Below, piece by piece: positions 1 through 7,218 of a DNA stretch of 10,693 nt. The translations under genes and the position numbers were made by a program. This DNA is from Flavobacteriales bacterium CG18_big_fil_WC_8_21_14_2_50_32_9 (lineage in GTDB: Bacteria; Bacteroidota; Bacteroidia; Flavobacteriales_E; Vicingaceae), in NCBI GenBank assembly GCA_002770955.1, contig PCUH01000140.1, forward strand, positions 1 to 10,693. The letters run 5' to 3'. The notes below the pieces were generated by a model that saw only the letters and a list, made by a program, of their open reading frames with translations, searched no databases and had not been told where the DNA came from. Position 1 is the first letter of the stretch; the number at the start of each line of letters is the position of its first letter.

Positions 1-8
1 CCTAACTA

Positions 9-1268
9 CTACTCTTCCCTAAGTGCATCTATTGGTTTAATACTAACAGCCCGTTGAGCCGGAATTAATCCTATTAAAGTGCCTAATACTACCATTATCA
101 GTAATGCTCCAATAATATAAGGAATAGGTACTGTAGGGTTTGTATAAGGGAAATCATCAACGTCTTTGGTTGCTGCATTTATTCCTGCTAGCACCAAAGC
201 TCCCAAAATAATTCCTAAAACACCTGATACAAGTGTTAAAAAAACAGATTCTAAAATTATCTGTGTTTTTATCTCATAAGGGGTTGCTCCTAACGCTCTT
301 CTAACTCCTAATTCTCTTGTTCTTTCTTTCACGGAAATCAATAAAATATTACCTATTCCTATTACTCCTGCAAATATAGTTGCAACTCCAACTACTAACG
401 ACAAAAATGTTAATCCTTTTGAAAATCCTTTTACTTTGTTAAAAATTTCACCTAAGTTGAATGACCCAAAAGCTTGGTCATCTTCAGGTGCAACTCGATG
501 TATTTTTTTTAGCACTTCTTTTACCTTTTTTTCTACTTTTATTACATCTGCATCATCATAAGCAGCTATTGCCATCCAACTCACATTATCTGAAGTGTTA
601 TATATCTGTTTAAAAGTAGTAAATGGAATAAAAATATCACCATCATCTTCAAAACCTCCTCCTTGAGCAAACTTATGCACTCCAATTACTTGAAAAAAGC
701 TATTTCCAATTTTTATAAATTCTCCAACAGGCTTCTCTTCGGAATTAAATAGTTCTTTTTGGGTTCGTTCTCCAATAACGCACACTTTTCTTGCGTGTTG
801 AACATCTTCCTCATTCAAAAAACGACCTCCATCATAAATATCTTTCGTAGCAATTTTTACTAACACAGGAAAATCACCATAGACATTATATGTTCCACTT
901 TTTTGATTTCTTGAAGCCATAGGAGTTTCACCGCCAAAAACACCTCTTGCATTTCGGGGTGCTATAAATTGTATTTCGGGTATTTTGTTCTTTAAAAGAA
1001 TAACATCTCTTAATTTCAGTTGCAGTTGCCTTCCTGTTTTGAATCCATCATACGGAACGCTTGTTTGTTGAGCCCATGCAAACATACTGTTCATAGCAAC
1101 TCGTTCAAATTGTTTTTCAAAACCATTATCTAATCCTTTGGCTGCTCCAGAAAGTGTGATATAAATAAAAATCCCCCACAACACTCCAATTACGGTAATG
1201 GTGGTTCGGGCTTTGTTTTTTGAAACAGAGCCTAAAATTTCTATCCATGTGTCTTTTCTAAATATCAA
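9..1268 (-). CDS. MacB-like ABC transporter permease (FtsX family), second of two
   Basis: This is an inner-membrane permease subunit of a MacB/LolCDE-type ABC transporter, 419 residues. It has the standard layout: one N-terminal membrane helix (about 22-42), a large periplasmic MacB-type core domain (about 45-280), then three helices (about 285-310, 340-363, 382-403). The family's cytoplasmic coupling segment, VKERTRELGVRRALGATP, lies at 313-330, and the ending KPIDALREE is typical. Such systems do not transport through the membrane in the usual way; they use ATP for mechanical work in the periplasm, such as efflux or lipoprotein release. The substrate cannot be read from sequence. The start is TTG: no in-frame ATG lies between it and the upstream stop at 1308-1310, and the N-terminus (IFRKDTWIEIL) lines up with that of the paralogue at 1435-2664. 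The first internal Met (59) would remove the first helix. It is probably co-transcribed with the ATPase and the other permease. Confidence 0.93.
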   Translation of the reverse strand: MIFRKDTWIEILGSVSKNKARTTITVIGVLWGIFIYITLSGAAKGLDNGFEKQFERVAMNSMFAWAQQTSVPYDGFKTGRQLQLKLRDVILLKNKIPEIQFIAPRNARGVFGGETPMASRNQKSGTYNVYGDFPVLVKIATKDIYDGGRFLNEEDVQHARKVCVIGERTQKELFNSEEKPVGEFIKIGNSFFQVIGVHKFAQGGGFEDDGDIFIPFTTFKQIYNTSDNVSWMAIAAYDDADVIKVEKKVKEVLKKIHRVAPEDDQAFGSFNLGEIFNKVKGFSKGLTFLSLVVGVATIFAGVIGIGNILLISVKERTRELGVRRALGATPYEIKTQIILESVFLTLVSGVLGIILGALVLAGINAATKDVDDFPYTNPTVPIPYIIGALLIMVVLGTLIGLIPAQRAVSIKPIDALREE

Positions 1269-1372
1269 TAGAAGCCCCCTTTTATCCCCCGAAGGGGGAA
1301 ATATCCATCACACAAGCCATTCAACATTATGTTTTTAAATATTATATCCTTTATAAAATCTTTTACCTTCAT
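1265..1372 (-). CDS. Possible 35-residue leader mini-ORF before the TTG-started permease
   Basis: A minus-strand ATG at 1372-1370 opens a 35-codon frame that ends in TGA at 1267-1265. The last bases form TTGA, where the TTG start of the permease overlaps the TGA stop. The peptide begins MKVKDFIKDIIFKN and ends FPLRGIKGGFY; that C-terminal part is encoded by the GC-rich hairpin repeat at 1275-1299. The overlap would allow translational coupling to the weak TTG start. However, the peptide resembles nothing I know, and a repeat read through in an open frame can give such an ORF by chance. I regard it as a candidate only. Confidence 0.2.
   Translation of the reverse strand: MKVKDFIKDIIFKNIMLNGLCDGYFPLRGIKGGFY
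1275..1299. repeat. GC-rich hairpin repeat (ccccc...ggggg) in the permease intergenic region
   Basis: In very AT-rich surroundings the plus strand reads ccccctttta followed by tcccccgaaggggga. The second part forms a 6-bp stem (1285-1290 with 1294-1299) closed by a gaa loop. The first run of five Cs can pair with the same G run as an alternative. From memory, similar C-run/G-run hairpins recur between genes in many Bacteroidota genomes, so this is probably a dispersed palindromic repeat. No U-tract follows on either strand, so it is not a classical terminator. Confidence 0.55.
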
Positions 1373-1401
1373 ATTTTTTATCAATAATTTTAAAGCTACT
1401 C

Positions 1402-1430
1402 GACCCCCTCCCTTCGGGAGGGTCGGGGTG
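1402..1430. repeat. GC-rich hairpin repeat (ccctccc ttc gggaggg)
   Basis: A perfect 7-bp stem joins ccctccc (1406-1412) and gggaggg (1416-1422) around a ttc loop. The outer gac (1402-1404) and gtc (1422-1424) give an alternative, bulged pairing, and a further gggg run follows at 1425-1428. The base composition is sharply different from its surroundings. It lies just downstream of the stop of the first permease and about 100 bp from the other GC-rich hairpin. It looks like a member of the short intergenic repeats common in Flavobacteriia. No T-run follows on the minus strand, so it is more likely a repeat or mRNA-stabilising hairpin than a terminator. Confidence 0.55.
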
Positions 1431-1434
1431 GAAT

Positions 1435-2664
1435 TTACTCATCCCTTAATGCAACAATAGGTTGAATTCGAGCTGCTCTTTTTGCAGGAACATAACCAGC
1501 TATAGCTCCAAAAATTATTAAAATTATGGTTGAAAAAATAGCCGTTCCTGTATCAATAAAAGGGTTTAAAATAAAATAGTTTTCGAGTGAATCACCAACA
1601 AAACGCAATACAAAAACTCCAGCAATCATACCCACATAGCCAGCTATAATGGTTATAAAAACAGATTCTTGCAATATCATTGCAACAATAGAAAAAGGTG
1701 TTGCTCCTAATGCTTTTCTTATTCCTAATTCTTTAGTACGTTCCTTGACTACAAAAACCATAATATTACTAATTCCAATAACTCCAGCTATTAATGTTCC
1801 TATTCCAACAAATGAAACAATTAATTTTAAAATATCAGCATATTGCATATTTTTATTCAAATTATCAGCAACATTTCTTATAAAAAATCCACTTTCATCT
1901 GTAGGAGATATGCTGTGTTTTTCTTTTAGGAATTTAGTTAGTTTTTCTTCAAAAATCATTGCTCCTGCGTAGCCAAGTTCAGGTTTAAAAGCCAACACAA
2001 TTTGATCAATTTTATCCGTGTTTTTTTCGTTCAGTTGAATGGTTGTATATGGAAGATAAACATAACGCTCTTCTCTATCGCCTCCTGCATCTTGAAAAGT
2101 TCCAACTATCTTATAGGCTGTATTTTGTATAATAATATATTTGCCAATAGCTTGTTCACTTCCGAACAAATCCTTAGCAACTAACCTTCCTATTACTGCA
2201 TATTTTGCTTTGTTTATAACATCATCTTCATTTATAAATCTTCCTTGCATCATAATAGTTTGCTCAGCAAATTGATAAACTGGTGCTACTCCCCGATAAG
2301 AATAGTTGTTGGATTTATTTTTATATGAAATTATTCCTGCTCTAAAAAGAATAGGGGAGATGTATTCTAAAAAGAAAGGGAAATTTTGTTTAATGTCTTT
2401 TATATCATCATTTTTAAACTGAATTCTTCTGTTTGCCTTAAATCCTTTGTAAGGAACGGATGTAGTTCCAGGGAAAAAAAAGAACGTATTAGTTGCATCA
2501 TCTAAAAAAAACTCATTAAAAGAATTTTTCAGTCCATTCCCTAAGCCTAATAAAATAATGAAAATAAAAATACCCAATGAAACAGTAAATCCCGACAAGA
2601 ATGTTCGGAGTTTATTTTTTTTTATGGTTTGAAATATTTCTTGCCAACTGTCTCTACTAAACAT
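1435..2664 (-). CDS. MacB-like ABC transporter permease (FtsX family), first of two
   Basis: A 409-residue permease and paralogue of the one at 9-1268. It has an N-terminal helix at about 22-44, a periplasmic MacB-type core domain at about 45-275, and three C-terminal helices (about 281-305, 332-355, 373-393). The coupling segment VVKERTKELGIRKALGATP at 305-323 and the ending RIQPIVALRDE are conserved between the two permeases. The opening FSRDSWQEIFQTIKKNKLRTFL is typical of Bacteroidota MacB-like permeases. The ATG start lies inside the last codons of the ATPase gene, overlapping it by 8 bp (ATGTTTAG), which points to translational coupling and a shared complex. With one ATPase gene and two different permeases, the likely assembly is a heteromeric transporter as in LolC/LolE, though two homodimers sharing an ATPase is possible. 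Substrate unknown. Confidence 0.94.
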   Translation of the reverse strand: MFSRDSWQEIFQTIKKNKLRTFLSGFTVSLGIFIFIILLGLGNGLKNSFNEFFLDDATNTFFFFPGTTSVPYKGFKANRRIQFKNDDIKDIKQNFPFFLEYISPILFRAGIISYKNKSNNYSYRGVAPVYQFAEQTIMMQGRFINEDDVINKAKYAVIGRLVAKDLFGSEQAIGKYIIIQNTAYKIVGTFQDAGGDREERYVYLPYTTIQLNEKNTDKIDQIVLAFKPELGYAGAMIFEEKLTKFLKEKHSISPTDESGFFIRNVADNLNKNMQYADILKLIVSFVGIGTLIAGVIGISNIMVFVVKERTKELGIRKALGATPFSIVAMILQESVFITIIAGYVGMIAGVFVLRFVGDSLENYFILNPFIDTGTAIFSTIILIIFGAIAGYVPAKRAARIQPIVALRDE

Positions 2665-3358
2665 AATCGGAAGCTCTAATTTGAATTACTTTTTTATCTT
2701 CAATAATTACCCCATCTTTTAATTGAACAATTCGTTTACACATATTGGCAATATCAGGCTCATGGGTAACAACTAAAATGGTTTTTCCTTCATCATTTAT
2801 TTCCTGAATAAGTTGCATTACCTCATAAGAAGTTGTCGAATCTAATGCACCAGTTGGTTCATCTGCCAACAATACTTTGGGTTGAGCAGCTAATGCTCTT
2901 GCAATTGCTACTCGTTGTTTTTGACCACCAGATAGTTCGCTTGGTAAATGTGTTGCCCACTCAGATAATCCAACTTTTTTAAGGTATTGCATGGCAACTT
3001 CCTCTCTTTCTTTTCGGGGGATTTGTTGATAATAAAGGGGTAGGGCTACATTCTCTAATGCTGATTTATAGTTAATCAAATTGAATGATTGAAAAACAAA
3101 ACCTAAAAATTTGTTTCGATACTTGGCTGCTTTTGTCTCATTTAAGTTTACAATTGGAACTCCATCTAAGGTGTATGTTCCCGAATCTAACAAATCTAAC
3201 ATTCCTAATATATTGAGTAATGTTGATTTTCCTGAACCTGAAGACCCCATAATGGCAACTAATTCGCCTTTTTCCACACTAAAGTTAATTCCTTTTAGTA
3301 CGTGAAGCACGTTGCTACCCATTTTGTACGATTTATGGAGATCTTTTATTTCTATCAC
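2657..3358 (-). CDS. ABC transporter ATP-binding protein, MacB/LolD type
   Basis: This 233-residue cytoplasmic ATPase would power the two adjacent permeases. All ABC motifs are intact: Walker A GSSGSGKS (38-45), Q-loop Gln90 in FVFQSFNL, signature LSGGQ (142-146), Walker B VLLADEP (162-168) and the switch His199 in VVTHE. The phrase PTGALDS after Walker B and the length match the LolD/MacB/FtsE group. The start is GTG, not ATG: an in-frame TAA sits 6 bp upstream (3365-3367), and the N-terminus IEIKDLHKSYKMG is exactly that expected for the family. It is the first gene of the operon, follows a recognisable Bacteroidota promoter with a short leader, and overlaps the first permease by 8 bp. Confidence 0.95.
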   Translation of the reverse strand: MIEIKDLHKSYKMGSNVLHVLKGINFSVEKGELVAIMGSSGSGKSTLLNILGMLDLLDSGTYTLDGVPIVNLNETKAAKYRNKFLGFVFQSFNLINYKSALENVALPLYYQQIPRKEREEVAMQYLKKVGLSEWATHLPSELSGGQKQRVAIARALAAQPKVLLADEPTGALDSTTSYEVMQLIQEINDEGKTILVVTHEPDIANMCKRIVQLKDGVIIEDKKVIQIRASDYV

Positions 3359-3384
3359 AATATTTTATAAATATATACTCAACA

Positions 3385-3414
3385 CAAATGTAGTTTTAAT
3401 CTTCTTATCCAAAA
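3385..3414 (-). promoter_or_regulatory. Bacteroidota-type promoter of the ABC transporter operon
   Basis: On the minus strand TTTTG (3414-3410) is followed after 17 bp by TACATTTG (3392-3385). The latter is an exact match to the primary-sigma -7 consensus TAnnTTTG of Bacteroidota, and the spacing suits the -33 TTG element. Transcription would start near 3378, about 20 bases before the GTG start at 3358. This is the best promoter match in the window. Confidence 0.65.
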
Positions 3415-3987
3415 GTTAATATTACATAAATGGGAGTTCTAAATGATAAATGGTCAATAGAATTTGTGCATTTAAATTCAAACACTTTTTTTAATTTAAA
3501 CTGCAATTTTTGTTCGTATTATCACTTTTATGAAGAACCTAATTTGAAAAATTGGAATATAATTATAATGATTTCTGCTCTTTATTTAATTAAATCATTC
3601 ATCTATTTGTTATTAAACAATTTGCTAAAAAGTTCTTTAGTGTTTTATGTTTGATTGAAATTACTCGCATCCAAATTAAAAAAATAAAACCTATTAATCA
3701 ACTACTTAACCTAAAATTGGATTTATTGAATTTCGTTAGTAATCTTCAATTTTCAGTAATGATTATGGGTATTATCACGTATGCTAGTGTTTTTATTTAC
3801 TATAAAACAAAATTAAAACAAGGGCTTTATTTCCTCAATTACTTATTTATTTCATAAAAATTAAATAATAAACATCCGTTGCTTTTCGGTATATCAAAAA
3901 AAATAATGACTTAAAACGAATAAGTTATAAGTAAAATCTTTTAACAAAATAGGCAACAATACGCTTTTAAACTATTAATAATCAGAG

Positions 3988-3995
3988 CACTTTTG
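3988..3995 (+). promoter_or_regulatory. Weak -7-like box before the plus-strand gene
   Basis: CACTTTTG differs from TAnnTTTG at one position and lies 30 bp before the ATG at 4026. No clear TTG element is found 17-23 bp upstream, so the assignment is tentative. A promoter is needed somewhere here because the flanking genes all run the other way. Confidence 0.25.
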
Positions 3996-4025
3996 GGTGT
4001 ATAAATAATAACAAAAACAAATGCC

Positions 4026-4553
4026 ATGAAAAAATTAATTTTAATCTCTATCCTAATAGGAGCTAACTTATTTGCAATAGCAAATGATAATAATAATGAT
4101 AAAAATGTTGCTGAAAAGAAACATAAATTAAACTATAATGAATTTATGACCAAGTATGGTGATAATGATACTGCTGCAGTAATTATAGAAATATTTTTTG
4201 ATAAAAGAAATAATGCTGCAAAAGGACAAATGTCTTTCTTGCCTATATCTGCAGCAATTACATTTGCTTTGCCTCCAGTAGGCGTTGGATTAATGGTTAT
4301 TTCTACTCCTCTTTTTATTAATGGAATGATTGTCAACCAAAAATACAATAGAAAAAAATTAATGAATATCTTAGAAGAATATCAATATAACAATGAGCTT
4401 CCTCTTAAATTGAAAGATCAGGTTATTGCAATTTTGGAGGCTGAAAACGATCTAAAAGAAATTGAGTATGTTAAAAATAATACGTTGGAGTTAAAAAAGG
4501 TACATGTTGAATCAAATCAACCTAAAGATGATGAAATCGTTTTATTAAATTAA
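4026..4553 (+). CDS. Secreted or membrane-anchored protein of unknown function
   Basis: I do not recognise a named family. The 175-residue product starts MKKLILISILIGANLFAIA, a convincing signal peptide likely cleaved near residue 19-20. A charged, Asn/Lys-rich segment follows (20-37), then a mixed helix-like stretch with YNEFMTKYGDNDTA (37-50) and FFDKR (57-61). Next is a long hydrophobic region (about 69-103) rich in Pro, Gly and Ala that could be one or two membrane passes, and a charged C-terminal half predicted to be largely helical (105-150). Codon use is normal, with many GAT/GAA/GCT codons, so it is a real gene. It is monocistronic: plus-strand in a minus-strand neighbourhood, convergent with nadA, and closed by its own terminator. 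An out-of-frame ATG five bases upstream (4021) reads only two codons before TGA, so 4026 is the preferred start. Confidence 0.8.
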   Translation: MKKLILISILIGANLFAIANDNNNDKNVAEKKHKLNYNEFMTKYGDNDTAAVIIEIFFDKRNNAAKGQMSFLPISAAITFALPPVGVGLMVISTPLFINGMIVNQKYNRKKLMNILEEYQYNNELPLKLKDQVIAILEAENDLKEIEYVKNNTLELKKVHVESNQPKDDEIVLLN

Positions 4554-4592
4554 GATTTTAGTTTAAATTAGATAGGTATAATTTAAATGAAG

Positions 4593-4627
4593 GAAGGTCG
4601 TTAGTTTTAACGGCCTTCTCTATTTTT
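4593..4627 (+). terminator. Intrinsic terminator after the plus-strand gene
   Basis: The 10-bp stem gaaggtcgtt (4593-4602) with aacggccttc (4609-4618) includes one G-T pair and has a 6-base loop. It is followed by tctattttt on the plus strand. It lies 40 bp after the stop at 4551-4553. On the minus strand the hairpin is not followed by a T-run, so it would work poorly for nadA. Confidence 0.8.
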
Positions 4628-4651
4628 ATTGATTTATGTGAGTTGAGTATA

Positions 4652-5635
4652 TTAACTCAATTCCAACATTCTGTTCACTGATTTCAATGCTTTTAAACGA
4701 ATGGATTCTTCTACAAAAATTTCGGGTTGCAAATGCACCAAGCTTGCGTGAATTTTTTCTAAGGTATTTAGTTTCATATACGGACATTCGCTACAAGCAC
4801 AAGTATTGTTAGTTACTGCAGGGGCAGGAATCAATTTTTTGTGTGGCACGGCTTGTTTCATTTTATGGATAATACCCACTTCAGTGGCAACAATAAATTC
4901 TTGCACGTTGCTTTCTTCCACATGTTTCAGTAATGCTGTAGTTGAACCCACAAAGTCGGCTTCATCTAAAATAGATTCTTGACATTCGGGATGAGCAATT
5001 AGTTCTGCATTTGGGTATTTGCCTTGTAAAAATTTTAATTTATCTACCGATATTTCTACGTGTACTTCGCAAGCTCCATCCCACAGAACCAAATTTCTTC
5101 CTGTTTTTTTGGCTACATATTTACCTAGATTAATGTCTGGAGCAAAAATTATTTTTTCATCTTTTGGCAAACTATCTACAATTTTTACTGCATTGGAAGA
5201 AGTACAAATAATATCACTCAAGGCTTTTATCTCAGCAGAGCAATTGATGTAACTAATTACGGTATGATTGGGATATTGTTTTAAAAATGCTTCAAATTTA
5301 TCGGTTGGAGCAGAATCTGCCAAGGAACATCCTGCATTCAAATCAGGGATAATTACTTTTTTAGTTGGATTGAGAATTTTTGCAGTTTCGCCCATAAAAT
5401 GAACGCCCGCAAACAAAATAACATCGGCATTTGTTTTGGCAGCTTCTTGTGCTAAGCCTAAACTATCTCCAATAAAATCAGCAATGTCTTGAATTTCTTC
5501 TTGTTGGTAATAATGAGCCAAAATTACTGCGTTTTTTTCTTTTTTTAATCGAGCGATTTCTTCTATTAGGTTTTTTTCCTTTGCCAACTCAGCTGTTACA
5601 AATCCTTTCTCTTTTACTTCTTGAAGTTTGTTCAT
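4652..5635 (-). CDS. nadA: Quinolinate synthase NadA
   Basis: NadA condenses iminoaspartate with dihydroxyacetone phosphate to give quinolinate, the second step of de novo NAD synthesis in the cytoplasm. It uses a [4Fe-4S] cluster with three cysteine ligands. Here those are Cys103 (NAGCSLADS), Cys189 (WDGACEVH) and Cys284 (CSECPYM), matching the three-domain pattern of the family. Other hallmarks are AHYYQQEEIQDIADFIGDSL (40-59), FAGVHFMGETAKIL (75-88), SYINCSAEIKA (128-138), HPEC (215-218) and ATEVGI (250-255). The length of 327 residues is normal. The ATG start at 5635 is preceded by an A-rich leader. Partner genes nadB and nadC are not in the window. No good promoter box was found in the 143 bp before it, so read-through from hisS is possible. 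Confidence 0.97.
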   Translation of the reverse strand: MNKLQEVKEKGFVTAELAKEKNLIEEIARLKKEKNAVILAHYYQQEEIQDIADFIGDSLGLAQEAAKTNADVILFAGVHFMGETAKILNPTKKVIIPDLNAGCSLADSAPTDKFEAFLKQYPNHTVISYINCSAEIKALSDIICTSSNAVKIVDSLPKDEKIIFAPDINLGKYVAKKTGRNLVLWDGACEVHVEISVDKLKFLQGKYPNAELIAHPECQESILDEADFVGSTTALLKHVEESNVQEFIVATEVGIIHKMKQAVPHKKLIPAPAVTNNTCACSECPYMKLNTLEKIHASLVHLQPEIFVEESIRLKALKSVNRMLELS

Positions 5636-5671
5636 TTTTTATAGATTGTATGTTACAGATTTTAGTTTTTG

Positions 5672-5693
5672 ACAAGGGGTCATGACCCCTTGT
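5672..5693. repeat. Perfect 22-bp palindrome between hisS and nadA
   Basis: The half-site acaaggggtca (5672-5682) is followed at once by its exact reverse complement (5683-5693), with no spacer. As RNA, two wobble pairs and one U-A pair could lengthen the stem outward to 5669-5696. The surroundings are AT-rich. No T-run follows on either strand, so it is not a standard terminator. It could be a dispersed palindromic repeat of the genome, an mRNA-stabilising hairpin, or a binding site for a dimeric protein. The sequence alone does not decide. Confidence 0.7.
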
Positions 5694-5778
5694 TGATAGA
5701 TTATTAATGTTGCCTTTATTGATTTTAATCAGTATTAATGCGACTTCGTGGTCTTCACTATTAAACAAAGTCTCAAAT

Positions 5779-7197
5779 TCACAAATTCATACATTTTTCA
5801 ATTAACTCAGAAATAGTTAACGCTTCTTGTGTTCCTGTTAGCATGTTTTTAACTGTAAGTTTTCCCGAAGCCATTTCATCGCTACCCACCATCACCACAT
5901 AATTGATGTTTTTGTTGTTAGCAAATTTCATCTGCTTTTGCATTTTAGCGTTATCAGGATATATTTCGGAATTTATGCCTGCATCTCTTAGTTGAAACAA
6001 TAACGGCAGACAATAATCTTGTTCTTTTTCGCCAAAATTCACGAATAACACTTGTGTAGAATCTCCTTCAAATTTGGGATATAAATTATTGTCTAACAAT
6101 ACATCATAAATCCGATCTGCTCCAAAAGAAATGCCCACTCCAGAAACATCTTTCAACCCGAATTTTCCTGTTAAATCATCATATCTTCCACCACCACAAA
6201 TGCTCGGAAAGTTATCTACTTTTACTTCTATAATCGTTCCTGTGTAATAACCTAACCCACGAGCTAGTGTTGGGTCAAACTTTACGTTAGCTGTTTTTAA
6301 ACCTAATTTTTCTAATTTTTCAAAAACAAATTCTAATTCTTCTATTCCTTTTTGACCGTTGATTGTATTTCCTATCTTTTGTGACAAGAATCCTAATTGA
6401 TTAAACATCAATTTAAATAAATCTTTGTTATTATTAACTTCAATTATTTTTCCTCCTTCTCTTATTGCTAATAAATCCATTAGTGTAAGAGAGTTTTCTT
6501 CAGGAATATTCATATCTTTTAATTCCTTAAAAACTCCCTCTAAACCTATCTTATCATACTTATCAATTGCAACAACAATTTGTTCAAATTTATCCTGCTC
6601 TCCAACAGACTCAACTATCCCTTGCAAAATTTTTCTATTATTAATAGATACTGTATAGTTCAGTTTACCTTGAAACAATTCCGTAAAAACATCATCAATA
6701 ATTTTTATTAAATCTACTTCATTCAATAAAGAATCTGAACCAATAATATCGGCATCACATTGGTAAAACTCTCTGTAACGTCCTTTTTGTGGTCTGTCGG
6801 CACGCCAAACAGGTTGTATCTGAAACCTTCTGAAAGGAAAAGTAATATCATTTTGATTTTGTACTACATAACGAGCAAAAGGAACGGTTAAATCGTAATG
6901 CAACGCTTTTTCAGCAATAGATTTTGTTAATCCGTTAGAATTTTTCTCTTGCAACGCTTTTTCATCAGCTTTAGCTAAATAATCTCCACTATTCAAAATC
7001 TTAAAAATCAACTTATCGCTTTCATCACCACCAGTGCCCACCAATGTATTTAGGTTTTCCATAGCAGGAGTTTCTATCTGTTGGAAACCATATTTTTTAT
7101 ACACTTTTTTAATGGTATCGAAAATATAGTTTCTGCGAGCCATTTCTATTGGCGAAAAATCTCTTGTTCCTTTTGGGATGCTTGGTTTGTTGCTCAT
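5779..7197 (-). CDS. hisS: Histidine--tRNA ligase (HisRS)
   Basis: This class II aminoacyl-tRNA synthetase charges tRNA-His with histidine in the cytoplasm. Seen in order: motif 1 region PKGTRDFSPIEMARRNYIF (8-26) and IETPAMENL (41-49); motif 2 FRRFQIQPVWRADRPQKGRY (122-141) with REFYQCDADIIG (142-153); the histidine-specific LARGLGYYTG (311-320); GGGRYDDL (335-342); motif 3 VGISFGADRI (354-363). An anticodon-binding domain follows from about 380 to the end (VNFGE... YPDNAKMQKQMKFAN... VMVGSDE). At 472 residues it is longer than the E. coli enzyme (424), as is usual in Bacteroidota, with the extra length in the insertion domain between motif 2 and the His motif. The ATG start gives the standard MSNKPSIPKGTRDF N-terminus. 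It probably has its own promoter, as a terminator stands upstream. Confidence 0.97.
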   Translation of the reverse strand: MSNKPSIPKGTRDFSPIEMARRNYIFDTIKKVYKKYGFQQIETPAMENLNTLVGTGGDESDKLIFKILNSGDYLAKADEKALQEKNSNGLTKSIAEKALHYDLTVPFARYVVQNQNDITFPFRRFQIQPVWRADRPQKGRYREFYQCDADIIGSDSLLNEVDLIKIIDDVFTELFQGKLNYTVSINNRKILQGIVESVGEQDKFEQIVVAIDKYDKIGLEGVFKELKDMNIPEENSLTLMDLLAIREGGKIIEVNNNKDLFKLMFNQLGFLSQKIGNTINGQKGIEELEFVFEKLEKLGLKTANVKFDPTLARGLGYYTGTIIEVKVDNFPSICGGGRYDDLTGKFGLKDVSGVGISFGADRIYDVLLDNNLYPKFEGDSTQVLFVNFGEKEQDYCLPLLFQLRDAGINSEIYPDNAKMQKQMKFANNKNINYVVMVGSDEMASGKLTVKNMLTGTQEALTISELIEKCMNL

Positions 7198-7218
7198 TCT
7201 AATTAAATTTTAAGAATG

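Larger units (their letters stand above)
3359..4025. other. 667-bp region without a convincing gene
   Basis: Apart from the minus-strand promoter at 3385-3414, I see no assured feature here. Two plus-strand open stretches exist: 3430-3654 (74 codons, ATG) and 3651-3857 (68 codons, TTG), the second overlapping the end of the first in another frame. Each encodes one hydrophobic stretch, but both contain very few codons starting with G (about 10 of 74 and 8 of 68) and a single alanine each, which is more like AT-rich non-coding DNA than the genes around. They might be the remains of one small membrane-protein gene broken by a frameshift near 3650. The segment 3858-4025 holds the upstream region of the plus-strand gene and shows no clear hairpin. 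Confidence 0.5.

Noticed and set aside
1649..1972. Plus-strand ORF of 107 codons opposite the first permease
   Set aside because: The minus-strand frame is an unmistakable FtsX-type permease; the plus frame is its shadow.
4133..4348. Minus-strand ORF opposite the plus-strand exported protein
   Set aside because: It is antisense to a better-supported gene that has a signal peptide, normal codon use and a terminator.
4643..4660. Hairpin ttgagt-atatta-actcaa spanning the nadA stop codon
   Set aside because: It has a 6-bp AT-rich stem with no T-run on the minus strand, too weak to call a terminator.
5774..5790. Tandem caaattca words at the hisS 3' end, giving TGAATTTG on the minus strand, as a nadA promoter
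   Set aside because: There is one mismatch to the -7 consensus, no -33 element, and a distance of about 140 bp to nadA; they lie in the last hisS codons.
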